Shown here one piece after another: positions 1 through 11,400 of a DNA stretch of 64,000 nt. The position numbers and the translations under genes are program-made. Below the pieces are notes generated by a model. It did no database searches. It was not told the origin of the DNA and saw only the letters and a list, made by a program, of their open reading frames with translations. Positions within the stretch are counted from its first letter, which is position 1. Each line of letters begins with the position of its first letter. The DNA is taken from assembly GCA_964017235.1 (NCBI GenBank), contig OZ024936.1, positions 15,662,496 through 15,726,495 on the forward strand, given 5' to 3'. Origin of the DNA: Sabellastarte sp. h YS-2021. Lineage: Eukaryota; Annelida; Polychaeta; Sabellida; Sabellidae.

Positions 1-413
1 AATAAACCCTTAGGTGAACAAGTTAACTTATTAGATGGTCATAAACCAAAAGCTGTCCATAATTTTTGAAGATCAACCCATATACTGGGGCTGTTAGATG
101 ACAAAATGATACCCAATATGACTGTCTAAGAGCCCCAAACAAGATTTTGCTTGAATTCTGCTTAACCTCAGACTATCAATGCCCAATGATGAATATTAAA
201 TCTCCACAGCTAGGAAACTCAAGCTCTGACAAGTAGGCTAAAAATACTTAGAAGTTGTGGCTTTTCATGATGCAGTAATATTATGGGGATGTTACATACT
301 ATAAGTGCATAAAAATCAACTCAAAAGCACAGGTATATTTTGCAGGTATGCTATTTACCCACAACCCACCTGTTGATTAATAATAACACTTATGGAACAA
401 TATGAAAGACTTA
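1..413 (+). repeat. Leftmost monomer in window
   Basis: A complete monomer of 413 bp whose start coincides with the window edge. It has the short CCCACCTGTTG form near its end. It does not match the dimer units to its right as closely as they match each other. The array clearly continues beyond the window on this side. Confidence 0.9.
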
Positions 414-2085
414 AATAAATCCTTAGGTGAACAAGTTAACTTATTAGATGGTCATAAATAAACGAAAAGCTGTCAATAATTTTTGAAGATCAAACCATAT
501 ACTGGGGCTGTTAGATGACAAAATGATACCAAATATGACCGTCTAAGTGCCCCAAGAGAGGGTTTGCTTGAATTCTGCGCAACCTCAGACTATCAATGCC
601 CAATGATGAATATTAAATCTCCCCATCTAGGAAACTCAATCTCTGACAAGTAGCCTAAAAATATTTAGAAGTTGTGGATTTTCATGACCACGTGTTATGA
701 TGGGGATGTTAAATACTATAAGTGCATAAAAATCAACTGAAAAGCCCAGGTATATTTTGAAGCTATGCTTTTTACCCACAACACACCTGTTGATTAATAA
801 TAACACTTATGGAACAATATGAAAGACTTAAATAAACCCTTATGTGAACAAGCTAACTTATTATAATTTCATAAATCAACAAAAGCTGTCATTAATTTTT
901 GAAGATCAAGTCATATACTTGGGCTGTTAGATGACAAAATGACACCAAATATGACCGTATAAGAGCCCCAAACAAGAGTTTGCTTCAATTCTGATTAACC
1001 TCAGACCATCAATGCCCAATGATGAATATTAAATTTCCCCAGCTAGGAAACTCAAGCTGTCACAAGTAGGCTAAAAATACTTAGAAGTACTGGCTTTTCA
1101 TGACCAAGTGTTATGATGGGGATGTTAGATACTATAAATGTATAAAAATCAACTCAAAAGCACAGGTGTATTTTGCAGGTATGCTATTTACCCACAACCC
1201 ACCTGTTGATTAATAATAACACTTATGGAACAATATGAAAGACTTAAATTAATCCTTAGGTGAACAAGTTAACTTATTAGATGGTCATAAATAAACGAAA
1301 AGCTGTCAATAATTTTTGAAGATCAAACCATATACTGGGGCTGTTAGATGACAAAATGATACCAAATATGACCGTCTAAGAGCCCAAAGAGAGGGTTTGC
1401 TTGAATTCTGCGCAACCTCAGACTATCAATGCCCAATGATGAATATTAAATCTCCCCATCTAGGAAACTCAATCTCTGACAAGTAGCCTAAAAATATTTA
1501 GAAGTTGTGGATTTTCATGACCACGTGTTATGATGGGGATGTTAAATACTATAAGTGCATAAAAATCAACTGAAAAGCCCAGGTATATTTTGAAGCTATG
1601 CTTTTTACCCACAACACACCTGTTGATTAATAATAACACTTATGGAACAATATGAAAGACTTAAATAAACCCTTAGGTGAACAAGCTAACTTATTATAAT
1701 TTCATAAATCAACAAAAGCTGTCATTAATTTTTGAAGATCAAGTCATATACTGGGGCTGTTAGATGACAAAATGACACCAAATATGACCGTATAAGAGCC
1801 CCAAACAAGAGTTTGCTTCAATTCTGATTAACCTCAGACCATCAATGCCCAATGATGAATATTAAATTTCCCCAGCTAGGAAACTCAAGCTGTCACAAGT
1901 AGGCTAAAAATACTTAGAAGTACTGGCTTTTCATGACCAAGTGTTATGATGGGGATGTTAGATACTATAAATGTATAAAAATCAACTCAAAAGCACAGGT
2001 ATATTTTGCAGGTATGCTATTTACCCACAACCCATCAAGGCCTGTTGATTAATAAAAACACTTATGGAACAATATGAAAGACTTA
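414..2085 (+). repeat. Dimeric HOR, two copies (833 and 839 bp)
   Basis: Copies 414-1246 and 1247-2085 each hold two monomer types. The first type has ATAAACGAAAAGCTG, ATCAAACCATA and CTGCGCAACCTC. The second has TTATAATTTCATAAATCAAC, AATGACACCAAA and GAAGTACTGGC. These variants recur at the same place in both copies and not elsewhere in the window. Differences between the copies are scattered single substitutions, for example TTATGTGAAC against TTAGGTGAAC and TACTTGGGC against TACTGGGGC. Confidence 0.9.
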
Positions 2086-4183
2086 AATAAACCTTTAGGT
2101 GAACAAGTTAACTTATTAGATGGTCATAAATAAAAGAAAAGCTGTCAATAATTTTTGAAGATCAACCCATATACTGGGGCTGTTAGATAACAGAATGATA
2201 CCAAATATGACCGTCTAAGAGCCCCAAGAGAGGGTTTGCTTGAATTCTATGTAACCTCATACTATCAATGCCCAATGATGAATATTAAATCTCCACAGCT
2301 AGGAAACTCAATCTCCGACAAGTAGCCTAAAAATATTTAGAAGTTGTGGATTTTCAGGACCAAGTGTTATTATGGGGATGTTAGATACTATAAGAACATC
2401 AAAATCAACTCAAAGGCACAGGTATATTTTGCAGATATGCTATTTACCCACAATCCACCAAGGGTTGTTGATTAATAAAAACACTTATGGAACAATATAA
2501 AAGACTTAAATAAACGATCAGGTGAACAAGCTAACTTATTAGATGGTCATATATAAACAAAAGCTGTCCTTAATTTTTGAAGATCAAGTCATATACTGGG
2601 GCTGTTAGATGACAAAATGATACCAAATATGACTGTCTAAGAGCCCCAAACAAGAGTTTGCTTGAATTCTGCTTAACCTCAGACTATCAATGCCCAATGA
2701 TGAATATTAAATCTCCACAGCTATGAAACTCAAGCTCTGACAAGTAGCCTAAAAATACTTAGAAGTTGTGGTTTTTCATGATCCAGTGTTATTATGTGGA
2801 TGTTACATACTACAAGTGCATAAATATCAACTCAAAAGCACAGGTATATTTTGCAGGTATGCTATTTACCCACAACCCACCTGTTGATTAATAATAACAC
2901 TTATGGAACAATATGAAAGACTTAAATAAACCCTTAGGTGAACAAGTTAACTTATTAGAATTTCATAAATAAACCAAAAGCTGTCAATAATTTTTGAAGA
3001 TCAACCAATATACTGGGGCTGTTAGATGACAAAATGATATCAAATATGACCGTCTAAGAGCCCCAAGAGAGGGTTTCCTTGAATTCTGCTTAACCTCAGA
3101 CTATCAATGCCCAATGAGGAATATTAAATCTCCCCAGCTAGGCAACTCAAGCTGTCACAAGTAGCCTAAAAATACTTAGTAGTTGTGGCTTTTCATGACC
3201 AAGTGTTATGATGCGGATGTTAGATACTATAAATGTATAAAAATCAACTCAAAAGCACAGGTATATTTTGCAGGTATGCTATTTACCCACAACCCATCAA
3301 GGCCTGTTGATTAATAAAAACACTTATGGAACAATATGAAAGACTTAAATAAACCTTTAGGTGAACAAGTTAACTGATTAGATGGTCATAAATAAAAGAA
3401 AAGCTGTCAATAATTTTTGAAGATCAACCCATATACTGGGGCTGTTAGATAATAGAATGATACCAAATATGACCATCTAAGAGCCCCAAGAGAGGGTTTG
3501 CTTGAATTCTATGTAACCTCATACTATCAATGCCCAATGATGAATATTAAATCTCCACAGCTAGGAAACTCAATCTCCGACAAGTAGCCTAAAAATATTT
3601 AGAAGTTGTGGATTTTTATGACCAAGTGTTATTATGCGGATGTTAGATACTATAAGAGCATCAAAATCAACTCAAAGGCACAGGTATATTTTGCAGATAT
3701 GCTATTTACCCACAATCCACCAAGGGTTGTTGATTAATAAAAACACTTATGGAACAATATAAAAGACTTAAATAAACGATCAGGTGAACAAGCTAACTTA
3801 TTAGATGGTCATAAATAAACAAAAGCTGTCCTTAATTTTTGAAGATCAAGTCATATACTGGGGCTGTTAGATGACAAAATGATACCAAATATGACTGTCT
3901 AAGAGCCCCAAACAAGAGTTTGCTTGAATTCTGGTTAACCTCAGACTATCAATGCCCAATGGGCATTAAATCTCCACAGCTATGAAACTCAAGCTCTGAC
4001 AAGTAGCCTAAAAATACTTAGAAGTTGTGGTTTTTCATGATCCAGTGTTATTATGTGGATGTTACATACTATAAGTGCATAAATATCAACTCAAAAGCAT
4101 AGGCATATTTTGCAGGTATGCTATTTACCCACAACCCACCTGTTGATTAATAATAACACTTATGGAACAATATGAAAGACTTA
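2086..4183 (+). repeat. Trimeric HOR of 1,262 bp, one full and one partial copy
   Basis: The first copy is 2086-3347. The second starts at 3348 and is cut short by the deletion in the monomer at 4184. Diagnostic variants repeating at 1,262 bp include AACCTTTAGGTG with ATAAAAGAAAAGC, GTTAGATAAC/GTTAGATAAT before AGAATGATACC, AAACGATCAGGTG, and AAAATGATATCAAATATGAC. In the second copy one monomer reads CCCAATGGGCATTAAAT (about 3955) where the usual text is CCCAATGATGAATATTAAAT, an additional small deletion. Confidence 0.88.
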
Positions 4184-4381
4184 AATAAACCCTTAGGTGA
4201 ACAAGTCAACTTATTGGAATTTCATAAATAAACCAAAAGCTGTCAATAATTTTTGAAGATCAACCAATATACTGGGGCTGTTAGATGACAAAATGATATC
4301 AAATATGACCTGCTATTTACCCACAACCCACCAAGGCCTGTTGATTAATAATAACACTTATGGAACAATATGAAAGACTTA
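4184..4381 (+). repeat. Truncated 198-bp monomer with internal deletion
   Basis: This monomer starts normally and runs to ATATCAAATATGACC at about 4310, then jumps directly to TGCTATTTACCCACAACC near the monomer end. The equivalent text in the preceding trimer copy (about 3036 onward) continues with GTCTAAGAGCCCC. About 220 bp, close to half a monomer, is missing. The flanking monomers are full length or nearly so, so this is a local event in one repeat. Confidence 0.92.
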
Positions 4382-4765
4382 AATAAACCCTTAGGTGAAC
4401 AAGTTAACTTATTAGATGGTTATAAATAAACCAAAAGCTATCAATAATTTTTGAAGATCAACCCATATACTGGGGCTGTTAGATGACAAAATGATACCAA
4501 ATATGACCGTCTAAGAGCCCAAACAGAGGGTTTGCCTCAATTCTACTTAACCTCAGACTATCAATGCCCAATGATGAATATTAAATGTCCCCAGCTGGGA
4601 AACTCAAGCTGTCACAAGTAGGCTAAAAATACTTAGAAGTTGTGGCTTTTCATGACCAAGTATTATGATGTGGATGTTAGATACTATAAAGGTATGGTAT
4701 TTACCTACAACCCACCAAGGCCTGTTGATTAATAATAACACTTATGGAACAATATGAAAGACTTA
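4382..4765 (+). repeat. Monomer with ~37-bp deletion
   Basis: At about 4687-4695 the text ATACTATAAA joins directly to GGTATGGTATTTACC. The usual stretch between them (TGTATAAAAATCAACTC, AAAGCACAGG and TATATTTTGCA) is absent, leaving a 384-bp monomer. It immediately follows the 198-bp deleted monomer, so two independent deletions lie side by side. Confidence 0.88.
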
Positions 4766-6860
4766 AATAAACCCTTAGATGAACAAGTTAACTTATTAGC
4801 TGGTCATAAATAAACAAAATCTGTCATTAATTTTTGAAGATCAAGTCATATAATGGGGCTGTTAGATGACAAAATGATACCAAATATAACCGTCTAAGAG
4901 CCCCAAGAGAGAGTTTACTTGAGTTCTGCTTAATCTCAGACTATCAATGCCCAATGATGAATATTAAATCTCCACAGCTAGGAAACTCAAGCTCTGAGAA
5001 GTAGGCTAAAAATACTTAGAAGTTGTGGCTTTTCATGATCCAGTGTTATTATGGGGATGTTACATACTCTAAGTGTATAAAAAGCAACTCAAAAGCACAG
5101 GTATATTTTGCAGGTATACTATTTACCCACAACCCACCTGTTGATTAATAATAACACTTATGGAACAATATGAAAGACTTAAATAAACCCTTAGGTGAAC
5201 AAGCTAACTTATTAGAATTTCATAAATAAACAAAAGCTGTCATGAATTTTTGAAGATCAAGTCATATACTGGGGCTGTTAGATGACAAAATGATACCAAA
5301 TATGACCGTATAAGAGCCCCAAGAGAGACTTTGCTTGAATTCTGCTTCACCTCAGAGTATCAATGCCCAATGATGAATATTAAATCTCCCCAGCTAGGAA
5401 GCTCAAGCTGTCACAAGTAGGCTAAAAATATTTAGAAGTTGTGGCTTTTCATGACCAAGTGTTATGATGCGGATGTTAGATGCTATAAGTGCATGAAAAT
5501 TAACTCAAAAGCACAGGTATAATTTGCAGATATGCTATTTACCCACAATCCACTAAGGGTTGTTGATTAATAAAAACACTTATGGAACAATAGGAAAGAC
5601 TTAAATAAACCCTTAGGTGAACAAACTAACTTATTAGATGGTCATAAATAAACAAAAGCTGTCATTAATTTTTGAAGATCAAGTCATATACTGGGGCTGT
5701 TAGATGACAAAATGATACCAAATATGACCGTCTAAGAGCCTCAAGAGAGAGTTTGCTTGAATTCTGCTTAACCTCAGACTATCAATTCCCAATAATGAAT
5801 ATTAAATCTCCCCATCTAGCTAAGTGAAGCTGTCACAAGTAGGCTAAAAATACTTAGAAGTTGTGGCTTTTTATGACAAAGTGTTATTATGGGGATGTTA
5901 TATACTATAAATGCATAAAAATCAACACAAAGGCACATGTATATTTTGCAGATATGCTCTTTTCCCATAATCCACTAAGGCGTGTTTATTAATAAAAACA
6001 CTTATGGAACAATATAAAAGACTTAAATAAACCCTTAGGTGAACAAGCTAACTTATTAGATGGTCATAAATAAACAAAAGCTGTCATTAATTTTTGAAGA
6101 TCAAGTCATATACTGGGGCTGTTAGATGACAAAATGATACCAAATATGACTAAGGGCCCCAAGAGAGGGTTTGCTTGAATTCTGCGTAACCTCAGACTAT
6201 CAATGCCCAGTGATGAATATTAAATATCCACAGCTAGGAAACTCAATCTCCGACAAGTAGCCTTAAAATTTTTAGAAGTTGTGGATTTTCATGAGGAAGT
6301 GTTATTATGGGAATGTTATATACTATAAGTGCATAAAAATCAACTCAAAGGCACAGGTATAATTTGCAGATATGCTATTTACCCACAATCCACTAAGGCC
6401 TGTTGATTAATAACAACACTTATGGAACAATATAAAAGACTTAAATAAATCCTTAGGTGAATCAGCTAACTGATTAGATGGTCATAAATAAACAAAAGCT
6501 GTCAATAATTTTTGAAGATCAAGTCATATACTGGGGCTGTTAGATGACAAAATGATACCAAATATGACCGTCTAAGAGCCCCAAGAAAGAGTTTGCTTGA
6601 ATTCTGCTTAACCTCAGACTATCAATGCCCAATGATGAATATTAAATCTCCACAGCTAGCTAACGCAATCTCCGACAAGTAGGCTAAAAATACTTAGAAG
6701 TTGTGGCTTTTCATGATCAACTGTTATTATGGGGATGTTACGTACTATAAGTGCATAAAAATCAACTCAAAAGCACAGGTATATTTTGCAGGTATGCTAT
6801 TTACCCACAACCCACCTGTTGATTAATAATAACACTTATGGAACAATGTAAAAGACTTAA
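4766..6860 (+). repeat. Diverged monomers without clear higher-order period
   Basis: About five full-length monomers. They combine variants seen in different HOR blocks (TTAGAATTTCATAAAT at about 5215, CCCATCTAGC at about 5812, GACTAAGGGCCCC with a short deletion at about 6148) but I could not find a diagnostic variant that repeats at a fixed interval here. This is the least homogenised part of the array that I could recognise by eye. Confidence 0.7.
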
Positions 6861-6950
6861 AGAAACCCTTAGGTGAACCAGCTAACTGATTAGATGGTCA
6901 TAAATAAACAAAAGCTGTCATTAATTTTTGAAGATCAAGTCATATACTGG

Positions 6951-6959
6951 GGCTGTTAG

Positions 6960-6961
<2 letters not shown>
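6951..6961. repeat. Left target-site duplication of SINE copy 1
   Basis: GGCTGTTAGAT is normal satellite sequence at the left end of the insertion. It matches GGTTGCTAGAT at 7305-7315 in 9 of 11 positions, which is what an aged target-site duplication from a LINE-mediated insertion would look like. Confidence 0.75.

Positions 6962-6990
<29 letters not shown>
6962..6990 (-). repeat. Microsatellite tail of SINE copy 1, about ten TAA units
   Basis: An uninterrupted run of ten TAA triplets (counting the T of the target site at 6961), then CAATAATAAAATAATAC. On the element's strand this is its 3' tail. The second SINE copy has seven triplets at the same place, which accounts for the 9-bp difference in spacing between the loci. 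Confidence 0.93.
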
Positions 6991-6993
<3 letters not shown>

Positions 6994-7226
6994 TAATAAA
7001 ATAATACTGCGCTCTTATATAGCCCTTTTTCTATTATTAGCTCAAAGAGCTTACACAGTTTTACCCCAGCAAGGATAGCTAACCTTGGTAACCTTACCTA
7101 TTGCTGCCATGCAAGGCGCAGAAGCCAGTATCCCTTAAAGCTGGGTACCCATATTTCCCCTGTTTGGAGAGAGGCACAGACCAGGTTAACATCTTGCCCA
7201 AGGATGTTATCCAACATGAAACAGTT

Positions 7227-7301
7227 GGCATCACTGAGGATCGAACCCACGAGCCTTGGATTATAAGTCCAACACCCTACCAACTGAGCCACATGAGATC
7301 C
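7227..7301 (-). other. tRNA-like SINE head with UAU anticodon position
   Basis: A 75-bp tRNA-length region with intact internal RNA polymerase III promoter boxes. The anticodon arm folds perfectly and the triplet in the anticodon position is TAT (isoleucine in a real tRNA). The acceptor ends do not pair (5' GGATCTC against 3' TGATGCC matches only at the outer two positions) and the T stem has a mismatch and a wobble. It is therefore a tRNA-derived promoter module and not a working tRNA gene. The parental tRNA cannot be fixed from this alone. Confidence 0.8.
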
Positions 7302-7304
7302 TAA

Positions 7305-7315
7305 GGTTGCTAGAT
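7305..7315. repeat. Right target-site duplication of SINE copy 1
   Basis: GGTTGCTAGAT, directly after the SINE head and its TAA linker, then the satellite resumes with GACAAAATGATACC. It is the partner of the site at 6951-6961. Confidence 0.75.
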
Positions 7316-8483
7316 GACAAAATGATACCAAACATGACCAAATATGACCATCTAAGAGCCCCAAGAAAGAGTTTGCTTGAATTCTGCTTAACCTCAGACT
7401 ATCAAGCCCAATGATGAATATTAAATCTCCCTATCTAGGAAACTCAAGCTGTCACAAGTAGGCTAAAAATACTTAGAAGATGTGGCTTTTTATTATACAG
7501 TGTTATTAGGTGGATGTTATATACTATAAGTGCATAAAAATCAACTCAAAGGCACAGGTATATTTTGCAGATATGCTATTTACAAACAACCCACCTGTTG
7601 ATTTATAATAACACTTATGGAACAATAGGAAAGACTTAAATAAACCCTTAGGTGAACAAGTTAACTTATTAGATGGTCATAAATAAACAAAAGCTGTCAT
7701 TAATTTTTGAAGATCAAGTCATATACTGGGGCTTTTAGATGACAAAATGATACCAAATATGACCGTCTAAGAGCCCGAAAAGAGGGTTTGCTTGAATTCT
7801 GCGTAACCTCAGACTATCAATGCCCAATAATGAATATTAAATCTCCACAGCTAGGAAACACAATCTCCGACAAGTAGCCTAAAAATATTTAGAAGTTGTG
7901 GTTTTTCATGATCAAGTGTTATGATGGGGATGTTAGATACTATAAGTGCATAAAAATCAACTCAAAGGCACAGGTATAATTTGCAGATATGCTATTTACC
8001 CACAATCCACTAAGGCCTATTGATTAATAAAAACACTTATGCAACAATATGAAAGACTTAAAAAAAAGCCTTAGGTGAACAAACTAACTTGTTAGATGGT
8101 CATAAATAAACAAAAGCTGTCATTAATTTTTGAAGATCAAGTCATATACTGGGGCTGTTAGATGACAAAATGATACCAAATATGATCGTCTAAGAGCCCC
8201 AAAAGAGAGTTTACTTGAATTCTGCTTAACCTCAGACTATCAATTCCCAATGCTGAATATTAAATCTCCCCATCTAGCAAACTGAAGCTGTCACAAGTAG
8301 GCTAAAAATACTTAGAAGTTGTGGCTTTTTATGACCAAGTGTTAATATGGGGATGTTATATACTATAAATGCATAAAAATCAACTCAAAGGCACATGTAT
8401 ATTTTGCAGATATGCTCTTTTCCCATAATCCTCTAAGGCCTGTTTATTAATAACAACACTTATGGAACAATATAAAAGACTTA

Positions 8484-11400
8484 AATAAACCCTTAGGTGA
8501 ACAAGCTAACTTATTAGATGGTCATAAATAAACAAAAGCTGTCATTAATTTTTGAAGATCAAGTCATATACTGGGGCTGTTAGATGACAAAATGATACCA
8601 AATATGACCGTCTAAGAGCCCCAAGAGAGGGTTTGCTTGAATTCTGCTTAACCTCAGACTATCAATGCCCAATGATGAATATTAAATCTCCCCAGCTTGG
8701 ACACTCAATCTCTGACAAGTAGGCTAAAAATACTTAGAAGTTGTGGATTTTCATGACCAAGTGTTATGATGGGGATGTTAGATACTATAAATGTATAAAA
8801 ATCAACTCAAAAGCACAGGTATATTTTGCAGGTATGCTATTTACCCACAACCCTCCAAGCCTGTTGATGAATAATAACACTTATGGAACAATATGAAAGA
8901 CTTAAATAAACCCTTAGGTGAACAAGCTAACTTATTAGATGGTCATAAATAAACAAAAGCTGTCAATAAGTTTTGATGATCAAGTCATATACTGGGGCTG
9001 TTAGATGACAAAATGATACCAAATATGACCGTCTAAGAGCCACAAGAGAGGGTTTGCTTGAATTCTGCGTAACCTCAGACTATCAATGCTCAATGATGAA
9101 TATTAAATCTCAACAGCTAGGAAACTCAATCTCCGACAAATAGCCTAAAAATATTTAGAAGTTGCCGATTTTCATGACCAAGTGTTATGATAGGGATGTT
9201 AGATACTATAAGTGCATAAAAATCAACTCAAAGGCACAGGTATAATTTGCAGATATGCTATTTACCCACAATCCACTAAGGGTTGTTGATTAATAAAAAC
9301 ACTCATGGAACAATATGAAAGACTTAAATAAACCCTTAGGTGAACAAACTAACTTATTCGATGGTCATAAATAAACAAAAGCTGTCATTAATTTTTGAAG
9401 ATCAAGTCATATACTGGGGCTGTTAGATGACAAAATGATACCAAATATGACCGTCTAAGAGCCCCAAGAGAGAGTTTACTTGAATTCTGCTTAACCTCAG
9501 ACTATCAATGCCCAATGATGAATATTAAATCTCCCCATCTAGCAAACTGAAGCTGTCACAAGTAGGCTAAAAATACTTAGAAGTTGTGGCTTTTCATGAC
9601 CAAGTGTTATTATGGGGATGTTATATACTATAAATGCATAAAAATCAACTCAAAGGCACATGTATATTTTGCAGATATGCTCTTTTCCCATAATCCTCTA
9701 AGGCCTGCTTATTAATAACAACACTTATGGAACAATATAAAAGACTTAAATAAACCCTTAGGTGAACAAGCTAACTTATTAGATGGTCATAAATAAACAA
9801 AAGCTGTCATTAATTTTTGAAGATCAAGTCATATACTGGGGCTGTTAGATGACAAAATGATACCAAATATGACCGTCTAAGAGCCCCAAGAGAGGGTTTG
9901 CTTGAATTCTGCATGACCTCAGACTATCAATGCCCAGTGATGAATATTAAATATCCACAGCTAGGAAACTCAATCTACGACAAGTAGCCTTAAAATATTT
10001 AGAAGTTCTGGATTTTCATGACGAATTGTTATTATGGGAATGTTAGATACTATAAGTGCATAAAAATCAACTCAAAGGCACAAGTATAATTTGCAGATAT
10101 GCTCTTTACTCAAAATCCACTAAGGTCTGTTGATCAATAACAACACTTATGGAACAATATAAAAGACTTAAATAAACCCTTAGGTGAACAAGCTGACTTA
10201 TTAGATGGTCATAAATAAACAAAAGCTGTCATTAATTTTTGAAGATCAAGTCATATACTGGGGCTTAGATGACAAAATGATACCAAATATGACCGTATAA
10301 GAGCCCCAAGAGAGAGTTTGCTTGAATTCTGCTTAACCTCAGACTATCAATGCCCAATGATGAATATTAAATCTCCCCAGCTTGGACACTCAATCTCTGA
10401 CAAGTAGGCTAAAAATACTTAGAAGTTGTGGATTTTCATGACCAAGTGTTATGATGTGGATGTTAGATACTATAAATGTATAAAAATCAACTCAAAAGCA
10501 CAGGTATATTTTGCTGGTATGCTATTTACCCACAACCCACCAAGCCTGTTGATGAATAATAACACTTATGGAACAATATGATAGACTTAAATAAACCCTT
10601 AGGCGAACAAGCTAACTTATTAGATGGTCATAAATAAACAAAAGCTGTCAATAAGTTTTGATGATCAAGTCATATACTGGGGCTGTTAGATGACAAAATG
10701 ATACCAAATATGACCGTCTAAGAGCCACAATAGAGGGTTTGCTTGAATTCTGCGTAACCTCAGACTATCAATGCTCAATGATGAATATTAAATCTCAACA
10801 GCTAGGAAACTCAATCTCGACAAGTAGCCTAAAAATATTTAGAAGTTGTGGATTTTCATGACCAAGTGTTATGATGGGGATGTTAGATACTATAAATGCA
10901 TAAAAATCAACTCAAAGGCACGGGTATAATTTGCAGATATGCTATTTACCCACAATCCACTAAGGGTTGTTGATTAATAAAAACACTTATGGAACAATAT
11001 GAAAGACTTAAATAAACCCTTAGGTGAACAAACTAACTTATTAGATGGTCATAAATAAACAAAAGCTGTCATTAATTTTTGAAGATCAAGTCATATACTG
11101 GGGCTGTTAGATGACAAAATGATACCAAATATGACAGTCTAAGAGCCCAAGAGAGGATTTGCTTGAATTCTGCGTAACCTCAGACTATCAGTGCCCAGGG
11201 ATGAATATTAAATATGCACAGCTAGGAAACTCAATCTCTGACAAGTAGCCTAAAAATATTTAGAAGTTGTGGATTTTCATGACCAAGTGTTATGATGGGG
11301 ATGTTAGATACTATAAGTGCATAAAATTCAACTCAAAGGCACAGGTATAATTTGCAGATATGCTATTTACCCACAATCCACTAAGGCCTGTTGATTAATA

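Larger units (their letters stand above)
6962..7304 (-). mobile_element. tRNA-derived SINE inserted in satellite, copy 1
   Basis: The element reads on the minus strand. Its head (7301-7227) is tRNA-like: A box TGGCTCAGTTGG, B box GGTTCGATCC, and an anticodon arm TTGGA-CTTATAA-TCCAA with a perfect 5-bp stem. The central body follows. The 3' part contains CTCTTTGAGCT and GGGCTATATAAGAGCGC before a TTA-type microsatellite tail. Many L2/CR1-clade LINEs and the SINEs they mobilise end in this way (CTTTGAG, CTATATAA, then an ATT repeat), so mobilisation by such a LINE is the likely route; that is inference. The insertion interrupts a monomer between GGGGCTGTTAGAT and TAGATGACAAAATG. Short open frames across it (7098-7364 and 7101-7304) look accidental. 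No family name is claimed. Confidence 0.88.
6861..8483 (+). repeat. SINE-bearing satellite block, copy 1
   Basis: A stretch starting at the unusual monomer start TTAAAGAAACCC and containing the SINE insertion, then monomers with TACAAACAACCC (about 7581) and ACTTAAAAAAAAGCC (about 8057). The same order of variants appears at 27133 onward, 20,273 bp away before the SINE tail and 20,264 bp after it. Similarity goes on past the SINE for about 2.9 kb in all, to about 9700 against 30000. To the left of 6861 the two loci differ in variant content, so the duplicated block starts there. Confidence 0.88.

Noticed and set aside
7227-7301. Functional isoleucine tRNA gene (UAU anticodon)
   Set aside because: The acceptor stem does not pair and the T stem is defective, and the sequence is the head of a longer element with a microsatellite tail and target-site duplications.
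7101-7304. 67-residue open frame on the plus strand, repeated at 27365-27568
   Set aside because: It is antisense to the SINE and covers the reverse complement of the tRNA-like head. No protein similarity was recognised.
7098-7364. 88-residue open frame on the minus strand, repeated at 27362-27628
   Set aside because: It runs across the SINE, its tRNA-like head and into satellite. It is present twice only because the block was duplicated, has no recognisable domain, and is best explained as chance.
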